64,000 bases of DNA, from the NCBI GenBank assembly GCA_964512105.1, contig CAZEGI010000002.1, forward strand, positions 68,560 through 132,559. Direction: 5' to 3'. The DNA comes from CAZEGI01 sp964512105. GTDB taxonomy: Archaea > Altiarchaeota > Altiarchaeia > IMC4 > CAZEGI01. Made by a program: the position numbers and the translations under genes. Positions 58,662-64,000 of this stretch are shown in pieces (positions within the stretch are counted from its first letter, which is position 1; every line of letters starts with the position of its first letter). The notes under the pieces are model-generated. The model saw only the letters and a list, made by a program, of their open reading frames with translations, was not told the origin of the DNA and made no database searches.

Positions 58662-60715
58662 TCTTCAAGATTTTCAACAAGAAATTCCGTAAGGTTCATG
58701 ACCTTTTTTTCAGATTTGTTTTTTCTGGCAGCTCTGTCAAGGTTTGCTTTGCAGCCAGAGCAGCAGGTGAGAATGTACTCGGCCTTCGTTTCATCGAGCT
58801 GTCCAAACCTGTCCTCGGAAATCTTCATGGAAAGAAGCGGGAACAAACCCAAAACCCCGCCGCCACCGCCGCAGCACCACGAACTTTCCTTCGTTCTTTT
58901 CGGCTCCACAAGTTCGACGCCATTGACACTTTTTATCAGTTCCCTCGGCTGTTCATAAATGTCGTTATATCGCCCAAGCCTGCACGGGTCGTGATACGTG
59001 ACTTTTGCATTTTTTTTCTTGAGTTTGAATCTGTCTTTATTCTGAGCAAGAATCTCAGTGATGTGCAAAACCTCGTACCTGTCGCCAAACTCCTTTTTCA
59101 GCGTGTCATAGCAGCTCGGGCATATCGTGATTATTTTTTTCAAACCTGTTTTTTCAAACGCCTTTCTGTTTTCGTTGGTAAGTTTTTTAAACGCATCAAG
59201 TTCACCAACCAACTTGAGAATTTCGCCGCAACAACCCTCGTCATCCAATATCCTGTATTTCACGCCGATTTTATCCAACAGCTTTATCGCGGTGTTTGCG
59301 GTGTCATTATCCTTAAAAGCGGCATTACACCCAATGAACAACAGGTATTCGGCATCCCTACTGTTCTTGAACCTTATGTTGCTCAGTCTTTTTGCGTTAT
59401 CCTCACCGTAAACGTTCCCATTTTTTTCAAGAACTTCTACTATTTTTTTGGTTTCTGGCACAACCCTACTTTCCACCGCATTCGCCCTCAGCTTCGGAAT
59501 CAATTCGTGCGTTTCTATTTCCGCAGGACATTCAACCTTGCAGTTTCCGCACGTCGTGCACAGGAAAAGACCGTTCTCGGTCGCTGTTTCCGCACCCGAT
59601 TTCAGCGCACAGAACATGGTTCCTATTCCGCCTGGATAACCTTTGTATCCGAAAGCTGGACCGCTGCAGTTGTAGGTCGGACAGTTCAGAATGCAACGAC
59701 CGCAACTTACGCACCTCAGCACTTCCTTAAACTCGCTCTTTGCAGCTTTACTCCTGTAATCGTCAACAAGCACGATATGGATCTCCTTAGGACCGTAAAC
59801 TCCTGTAAAAAGAATACGCTCTATGTCTGCTGTTTTGCTTTTACCTGTTAAAATCTCTATATAGGACGGACGTGCGCCCGTCGCATACAGCGATTCGACA
59901 TTCAGCTTTGTTATCGCGTCCTGAACCGTTGGTAATATCTTCTCAATACTCGTGATAATAATGTGTTTTGTCACACTGCCATCAAGCTGCGAGACCATTG
60001 ACACCTTCGAGATATTTCCCTCGTTGTGCATCAGAACAACAGAACCATCCATTGTTATTGCGTTTGCTCCGGTTATACCTATCTTCGATTTTGCAACCGC
60101 CTTTGAAACGTCCTCCCTGAGAAGTGCGATTTCCTTCATTGCAAGTTCATCTGGACTCAGGCCTTCCAATTTCACGCCATAAGCCTTTTCCAGAACCTTT
60201 GCGAAGTCATACCTGCTGAAACCTATACACGGACCGGAGGTGTGCCTCGGTTTTTCTATAGGCAATCCTTCCCCCTTCCGGGATCTGTTGTACAACTGAA
60301 GCGCCCTGTCACCAATATCCGTCTCAACAATCTCGACACCCTTCCCCCCAAGTTTTTCCGTCAGCATTATCTCCTTCGTGACCTTGCTCTTTGATTTTAC
60401 AAGGAATTTCTCGCCGTCAAGAAGTTCGTAAACCTTCTCAACAGCATCCGTCGCATTGAAGGGACCATGAACCTCAAATCCGCTTTTCTTCAGGGCACTT
60501 ACAGTCTTCTTTACATCCTCATCGAGATTTTTTATGACCTCATCCCTGACATCACGGACATGTTTTGCATATCTCCTGTGTAATTCGCCCTCTTTAGAAA
60601 GCGTCTCCTCTATGCGTTCAATCGTGCGTTCGAAACCGCGCCTCATATTGTCGATGCAGTCTTTTTTCTTGAACTCCTCACGCAGGCTTTCCCGTGATTT
60701 TTCCAGAGAACTCAT
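58658..60715 (-). CDS. LUD-ferredoxin-double CCG fusion protein (LutB/LutA-HdrD-like)
   Basis: 685 residues in four parts. A coiled-coil-like N-terminus (1-90) precedes a LUD-type domain (about 90-325; KVTKEIMLTEKL, GITGANAITMDGSVVL). A two-cluster ferredoxin follows (C335, C338, C341, C345; C386, C389, C392, C396). Two CCG domains end it (C463, CC495-496, C532/C535; C578, CC614-615, CC651-652, C655). This unites in one chain what lactate-utilisation LutB and LutA, or HdrD, provide separately. It is probably a cytoplasmic oxidoreductase acting on a 2-hydroxyacid, disulfide or fumarate; which is unknown. It leads the operon with fumA and fumB. Confidence 0.85.
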   Translation of the reverse strand: MSSLEKSRESLREEFKKKDCIDNMRRGFERTIERIEETLSKEGELHRRYAKHVRDVRDEVIKNLDEDVKKTVSALKKSGFEVHGPFNATDAVEKVYELLDGEKFLVKSKSKVTKEIMLTEKLGGKGVEIVETDIGDRALQLYNRSRKGEGLPIEKPRHTSGPCIGFSRYDFAKVLEKAYGVKLEGLSPDELAMKEIALLREDVSKAVAKSKIGITGANAITMDGSVVLMHNEGNISKVSMVSQLDGSVTKHIIITSIEKILPTVQDAITKLNVESLYATGARPSYIEILTGKSKTADIERILFTGVYGPKEIHIVLVDDYRSKAAKSEFKEVLRCVSCGRCILNCPTYNCSGPAFGYKGYPGGIGTMFCALKSGAETATENGLFLCTTCGNCKVECPAEIETHELIPKLRANAVESRVVPETKKIVEVLEKNGNVYGEDNAKRLSNIRFKNSRDAEYLLFIGCNAAFKDNDTANTAIKLLDKIGVKYRILDDEGCCGEILKLVGELDAFKKLTNENRKAFEKTGLKKIITICPSCYDTLKKEFGDRYEVLHITEILAQNKDRFKLKKKNAKVTYHDPCRLGRYNDIYEQPRELIKSVNGVELVEPKRTKESSWCCGGGGGVLGLFPLLSMKISEDRFGQLDETKAEYILTCCSGCKANLDRAARKNKSEKKVMNLTEFLVENLEE

Positions 60716-60759
60716 TTTAACCGAATAATCCTATATATTTATTAAACAATATCATAAAA

Positions 60760-61854
60760 ATGAACACTTTTGGTAGAATCTTCAGAGTAACAACATGGGG
60801 CGAATCCCATGGCGAGGCAGTGGGCTGTGTGGTCGATGGGTGTCCATCCGGTTTATGGCTGACCGTTGACGACATACAAAAAGAATTAGATCGGAGAAGA
60901 CCCGGTCAGAGCCATCTGGCAACATCGCGAGTGGAAGACGATGCAGTTGAAATTCTTTCCGGTGTTTTCGAGGACAAAACCTTGGGGACTCCAATCTCAA
61001 TGCTCATCAGGAACAAGGATGTCGACTCCTCGAAGTACCTTGCAATCAGAGACACACCACGTCCTGGTCATGGGGATCTAACCTGGAGGTTAAAGTTCGG
61101 ACACGTTGACTGGCGGGGCGGGGGCAGGGGTTCTGCAAGGGAAACAGCAGCACGCGTCGCAGCGGGGGCTATAGGAAAGAAACTTTTACGTGAGCACAAA
61201 ATCGACATATTCGGATTTACCACACAAATAGGAAACGTAAAAATTTCTGAATCCCCGGATTTTGAAATAAAAGGCATTCACGAAATTATCGAGTCCAATC
61301 CCGTACGCACGATAGATGTCACAAAGGCGAGGGATATGGAGGAAGCCGTAGTGGATGCAAGAAGAAGGGGCGATTCTGTGGGCGGCGTGGTAGAATGTGT
61401 CGCATTGAACGTTCCAGCCGGTTTGGGCGAGCCGATATTCAATAAACTCGATGCAGGCATCGCATCTGCCATGATGTCAATTCCAGGCGTGAAGGGAGTT
61501 GAAATCGGAAAAGGATTCGAACTTGCAAAAATGTTAGGGAGCGAAGCAAACGACGAGTTCGTCATCCAAAATAAAAAAATAAAAACAAGGACAAATAATT
61601 CAGGCGGAATACTCGGCGGGATTTCAACAGGAATGCCAATCGTTGTCAGAGTTGCGGTAAAACCGACATCCTCAATCCTCAAGAGGCAGAAAACCGTAAA
61701 TCTTGAAACCATGAAGGAGACAACTATAAAGGTCGAAGGCAGGCATGACCCGTGCATAGTCCCGAGGGTAATTCCCGTTGTGGAAGCGATGATGGCTCTG
61801 GTTCTTGCAGACCAGGGAAGAATTTCGGGGATGATTCCGGAGAAGCTGAAATAG
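60760..61854 (+). CDS. aroC: Chorismate synthase
   Basis: 364 residues. MNTFGRIFRVTTWGESHGEAVGCVVDGCP (split over residues 1-29), DRRRPGQSHLATSR near 46, RPGHGDLTW near 105 and GRGSARETAARVAAGAI near 125 are diagnostic. It makes chorismate from EPSP with reduced FMN. It diverges from the LUD/CCG gene over 44 bases that contain a TATA-like ctatatatttatt (60731-60743). AroA lies about 10 kb upstream. Confidence 0.97.
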   Translation: MNTFGRIFRVTTWGESHGEAVGCVVDGCPSGLWLTVDDIQKELDRRRPGQSHLATSRVEDDAVEILSGVFEDKTLGTPISMLIRNKDVDSSKYLAIRDTPRPGHGDLTWRLKFGHVDWRGGGRGSARETAARVAAGAIGKKLLREHKIDIFGFTTQIGNVKISESPDFEIKGIHEIIESNPVRTIDVTKARDMEEAVVDARRRGDSVGGVVECVALNVPAGLGEPIFNKLDAGIASAMMSIPGVKGVEIGKGFELAKMLGSEANDEFVIQNKKIKTRTNNSGGILGGISTGMPIVVRVAVKPTSSILKRQKTVNLETMKETTIKVEGRHDPCIVPRVIPVVEAMMALVLADQGRISGMIPEKLK

Positions 61855-61915
61855 TGCGTGGTGGTTCAACACGGATTAGAACATCGTCCCATTACCACTT
61901 GCATTTATTAACCAG

Positions 61916-61929
61916 TAAGACCAATCTTA
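61916..61929. promoter_or_regulatory. Short inverted repeat before the AbrB-RelE locus
   Basis: TAAGA-ccaa-TCTTA lies 14 bases upstream of the AbrB-type antitoxin ATG and just after an AT-rich catttattaa (61903-61912) that could be its TATA element. Its location fits an autoregulatory operator; the symmetry is short, so confidence is low. Confidence 0.3.
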
Positions 61930-61943
61930 TTACGTGATACACG

Positions 61944-62213
61944 ATGATAAACATTGATATAACCAAAATGAGCTCCAAGGGGCAGGTTGTCATACCACAG
62001 GATATGCGAAAAGGGTTTTCCGTAGGCGACAGGTTCGTCATAATAAAAAACAACCACCAGTTTGTTCTCAAGCCAGTAAGCGAGCTTGGCAGGAATTTTG
62101 CCGAAGATATGGATTTTGCAAAGAAAACCATGGATGCGCTTGAGAGATACGAGAAGGGCAAGTTCAGGGAGATGAGCGGCAAAAAATTCCTTAAAGAGCT
62201 TGAGAAATGGTGA
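61944..62213 (+). CDS. AbrB-family antitoxin
   Basis: 89 residues. The N-terminal swapped-hairpin motif ITKMSSKGQVVIPQDMRKGFSVGDRFVI is contained in residues 6-33, and the Lys/Glu-rich C-terminal half (DMDFAKKTMDALERYEKGK) should bind the toxin. Its 3' end overlaps the RelE-type toxin gene by 7 bases, as is usual for coupled toxin-antitoxin pairs. Confidence 0.87.
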   Translation: MINIDITKMSSKGQVVIPQDMRKGFSVGDRFVIIKNNHQFVLKPVSELGRNFAEDMDFAKKTMDALERYEKGKFREMSGKKFLKELEKW

Positions 62214-62455
62214 ATGTCGCTTTTGATCCAAATTTTGAGCGGGCAGTTCGTAAAATCAGGGATTCTGCGTTGAAAGAACGTGTGAAAAAACAAATCCAGA
62301 AAATAGTGATGTCGCCGGAAATTGGAAAACCCATGCGATACACACGAAAGGACACCCGCGAAGTCCGCATACGTCCTTTTCGGTTGTCATATACGTATCT
62401 AAAAAGTGATAATAAGATAGTCTTTTTGGATTTGTACCACAAGGACGAGCAATAA
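62207..62455 (+). CDS. RelE-family toxin
   Basis: 82 residues: MVNVAFDPNFERAVRKI opening helix, GKPMRYTRKDTREVRIRPFRLSYTYL strands (split over residues 40-65) and a terminal FLDLYHKDEQ, the RelE/mRNA-interferase pattern with basic residues on the central strands. Pairs of this kind cleave mRNA at the ribosome. It is coupled to the AbrB-type antitoxin, a less common partner than RelB. It converges on glnA. Confidence 0.85.
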   Translation: MVNVAFDPNFERAVRKIRDSALKERVKKQIQKIVMSPEIGKPMRYTRKDTREVRIRPFRLSYTYLKSDNKIVFLDLYHKDEQ

Positions 62456-62469
62456 AATAAAAAAATAAA

Positions 62470-62499
62470 GATATGGAGATTATAGAATCTCCAAATATC
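62470..62499 (-). terminator. Hairpin spanning the glnA stop codon
   Basis: GGAGATT (62475-62481) pairs with AATCTCC (62486-62492) around a four-base loop, with an outer GATAT/ATATC extension (62470-62474 and 62495-62499) interrupted by two unpaired bases. On the minus strand a T-rich tract (tttatttttttattttatt) follows. It probably ends the glnA transcript and may also block read-through from the toxin gene. Confidence 0.55.
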
Positions 62500-63838
62500 G
62501 TTTTATCTCCCAGTCCGTCACCTGTATTCTGTACTCGTCGTACTCCATTCTCTTGGCTTCGAGGTATCTCCCGTATGTATGTTTCCCCAGGGCTTCCTTC
62601 ATAAGTTTGCTTTTTTCCATCTCCTCAAGCGCCTCGCCAAGCGACGCCGGCAGCGTGTTTATATACAGCTCCTTAAGCTTTGCACTGTCAAACTCGTAAA
62701 CATCCTCCTCGACCGGAGCCGGCGGAGTCAGCTTTCTTGCTATCCCGTCCAAACCTGCATGCAGCATCACTGCAAATGCAAGGTACGGGTTGCAACTCGG
62801 GTCGGGGCATCTCAATTCTGCTCGCGTTGACTGTTCTCTCCCTGCTGAATATCTAGGAACCCTTATCAACGCTGACCTGTTTATCTGGCCCCAGCAGATG
62901 TACACCGGAGCCTCATATCCCGGGACAAGCCTCTTGTACGAATTGACCGTTGGTGCAACAATCGCTGAAAGCTCCCTTGCGTGTTCCAGTTGCCCTGCAA
63001 TGAACGAATACGCAACCTTCGACAGCTTGTATCTGTCTTTTTCATCGAAAAATGCATTCTTCTTGCTGTCCAGCTTGAACAGGCTCTGGTGCACATGCAT
63101 TCCCGAACCGTTTATCCCGAATATCGGCTTGGGCATGAATGTCGCGTACAGGTCGTGCATTGCGGCTATCGCCTTCACGGTGTGCTTGAATGTTATGGCG
63201 TTGTCCGCACTCCTAAGCGCATTCGAATACCTCACGTCAATCTCGTGCTGTCCAGGGGCAACTTCATGGTGGGACATCTCAACCTTCATCCCTAGTGCTT
63301 CAAGTGCGAATATTATGTCCCTTCGCACATCGGATGCCAGGTCCGTTGCGGAGTAGTCAAAATAACCGCCGACGTCGTGCGGGACGGGCCTCATCGAGCC
63401 ATTGCCTTCCTCATTCTTCTTAAGCAGGAAGAACTCCAGCTCTGGTCCAGTGTAATACTCGAAACCCATCTTGTGCGCCCTCTCTATCGCCCTTTTTAGT
63501 ATATACCGCGGGTCACCTTCAAACGGCTTTCCTGACGGGGTGTAAACATCAGCAAACATCCTCGCAACCGCCCTTTCGCGCGGTCTCCAGGGAAGTATCG
63601 CATAGGTCGAAGGATCCGGTTTTAGAACCATGTCAGATTCGTGAATCCTTGCAAATCCCTCAATGGACGAACCATCAAACCACGTCCCCTTCTCCAGAGA
63701 TTCCTCGAGTTGTTCTACTGTGATGGAAACACTTTTTATTCCGCCGAGTATGTCCGTGAACTGAAGATTTATGAATTTTACATCATCCCTTCCGACGGAC
63801 TCCAAAACATCTACCTTTAGTTTGTTCTCTTTGCCCAT
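62480..63838 (-). CDS. glnA: Glutamine synthetase, type I
   Basis: 452 residues. Conserved features are WFDGSSIEGFARIHESDM near 53, EFFLLKKNEEG near 131, a metal and substrate segment GQHEIDVRYSNAL near 205, NGSGMHVHQSLF near 245 and the NRSALIRVPRYS ATP/glutamate region near 320. It adds ammonia to glutamate. GAGGTGGT (63842-63849) precedes the ATG. Confidence 0.96.
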   Translation of the reverse strand: MGKENKLKVDVLESVGRDDVKFINLQFTDILGGIKSVSITVEQLEESLEKGTWFDGSSIEGFARIHESDMVLKPDPSTYAILPWRPRERAVARMFADVYTPSGKPFEGDPRYILKRAIERAHKMGFEYYTGPELEFFLLKKNEEGNGSMRPVPHDVGGYFDYSATDLASDVRRDIIFALEALGMKVEMSHHEVAPGQHEIDVRYSNALRSADNAITFKHTVKAIAAMHDLYATFMPKPIFGINGSGMHVHQSLFKLDSKKNAFFDEKDRYKLSKVAYSFIAGQLEHARELSAIVAPTVNSYKRLVPGYEAPVYICWGQINRSALIRVPRYSAGREQSTRAELRCPDPSCNPYLAFAVMLHAGLDGIARKLTPPAPVEEDVYEFDSAKLKELYINTLPASLGEALEEMEKSKLMKEALGKHTYGRYLEAKRMEYDEYRIQVTDWEIKRYLEIL

Positions 63839-63841
63839 TTT

Positions 63842-63880
63842 ACCACCTCATATAATCCATTATTACAAACTTATATAAAT
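63842..63880 (-). promoter_or_regulatory. glnA promoter and ribosome-binding site
   Basis: On the minus strand, ATTTATATAA (63871-63880) is a good archaeal TATA element. GAGGTGGT (63842-63849) lies three bases before the ATG. The transcript would start about 26 bases after the TATA box, leaving a leader of roughly 12 bases. Confidence 0.5.
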
Positions 63881-63890
63881 ACTTATCGTT

Positions 63891-63930
63891 TTTTTAATGA
63901 TTTTTTCATATTTTTAATGATTTTTTGATG
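63891..63930. repeat. Two tandem 20-bp repeats upstream of glnA
   Basis: tttttaatgattttttcata (63891-63910) is followed directly by tttttaatgattttttgatg (63911-63930), 18 of 20 bases identical. The pair lies just upstream of the glnA TATA element, where an activator or repressor could bind; no known nitrogen-regulator motif (such as GGAA-N6-TTCC) is seen. No gene is recognisable from here to the window end. Confidence 0.45.
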
Positions 63931-64000
63931 AAATTCTCATTAATTGTATGGAACTTTGTCTAATCCCACCAAACTAACGCCTGTTATGAGTGATGTGTTC

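Noticed and set aside
61855..61943. Structured RNA between aroC and the AbrB gene
   Set aside because: Only short pairings (GTGGT/ACCAC at 61861-61898) are visible. The space is adequately explained by a promoter for the toxin-antitoxin pair.
1..64000. tRNA, rRNA or CRISPR arrays
   Set aside because: I looked through the intergenic stretches for a T-arm consensus with flanking stems, rRNA-like segments and regularly spaced repeats and found none. The gaps are mostly under 100 bases.
63839..64000. Replication origin at the AT-rich window end
   Set aside because: The tandem 20-bp repeats do not resemble archaeal origin recognition boxes, and no cdc6/orc1 gene is adjacent; position before glnA fits a regulatory role better.

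Overview
The window is a densely packed archaeal chromosome segment of about 64 kb. Archaeal markers include both subunits of the D-family DNA polymerase (DP1 and DP2), the KH-domain beta-CASP RNase/termination factor FttA (aCPSF1), an archaeal proteasome beta subunit with a PAC2-type chaperone, aspartate carbamoyltransferase with a PyrI regulatory chain, EndoQ, an archaeal Ogg2 glycosylase, AMP phosphorylase, TruD, a DUF835 protein, and AT-rich TATA-type promoters in front of several genes. The mix of complete biosynthetic pathways with a heterodisulfide-reductase-type redox operon, and no methanogenesis gene in view, would suit a free-living non-methanogenic anaerobe such as an Altiarchaeota-like or deep euryarchaeal lineage. 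That placement is inference; no rRNA gene is present to test it. A run of exactly 100 Ns inside pyrK shows that this is a scaffolded assembly. No gene-free stretch exceeds about 250 bases.

Layout. 1-3.3 kb: the end of a KH-domain gene, a cation/Ca2+ exchanger, and a coupled glycosyltransferase/radical-SAM pair. 3.3-8.0 kb: polymerase D (DP1-DP2 operon). 8.1-15 kb: serA and the pyrimidine block pyrD-pyrK-pyrC-pyrE, a PHP-domain protein and pyrF. 15-21 kb: a HExxH protein, argH, a three-gene toxin-antitoxin locus, pyrB-pyrI and argG. 21-25.9 kb: a DJ-1-like lipoprotein, a repeat-built surface protein, fttA and psmB. 26-32 kb: two tandem paralogous membrane proteins, a set of hairpins, then a minus-strand series of RHH-nucleotidyltransferase, phosphohexomutase, PAC2 chaperone and EndoQ. 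32-36.3 kb: Pit phosphate transporter with its DUF47/PhoU-like partner, MscS channel, nth and ogg. 36.3-38 kb: a small two-gene island bounded by a copy of the ogg 3' end, then vapBC. 38-50.8 kb: PAS protein, sufC-sufB, AMP phosphorylase, LigD-type 3'-phosphoesterase, MGMT-EndoV fusion, DUF835 protein, truD, a MazG/methyltransferase-like trio, and a coupled radical SAM-trpS-aroA operon. 50.8-60.7 kb: two converging redox operons. 60.7-64 kb: aroC, an AbrB-RelE pair and glnA.

Functional themes. Pyrimidine synthesis from carbamoyl phosphate to UMP is complete here (pyrB, pyrI, pyrC, pyrD, pyrK, pyrE, pyrF) but split over three sites; arginine (argG, argH), aromatic (aroA, aroC), serine and glutamine enzymes accompany it. 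DNA maintenance is heavily represented: PolD, EndoQ, EndoV-MGMT, Nth, Ogg2 and a stand-alone 3'-phosphoesterase, several directed at deaminated, alkylated or oxidised bases.

The most notable system is the seven-gene, fully overlapping operon hdrC-hdrB-hdrA-mvhD-(FrhB-like Fe-S protein)-(HydB/FlxB-like)-(HydG/FlxA-like). It has the architecture of an NAD(P)H-linked, flavin-bifurcating Flx-Hdr complex, with no hydrogenase gene alongside. It converges on an operon encoding a LUD/ferredoxin/double-CCG fusion protein and both subunits of a class I fumarase-type hydratase. Other unusual items are a ribbon-helix-helix domain fused to a sugar-nucleotide nucleotidyltransferase, the ogg-flanked island, and the tandem membrane paralogs that share a conserved element between TATA box and start codon.
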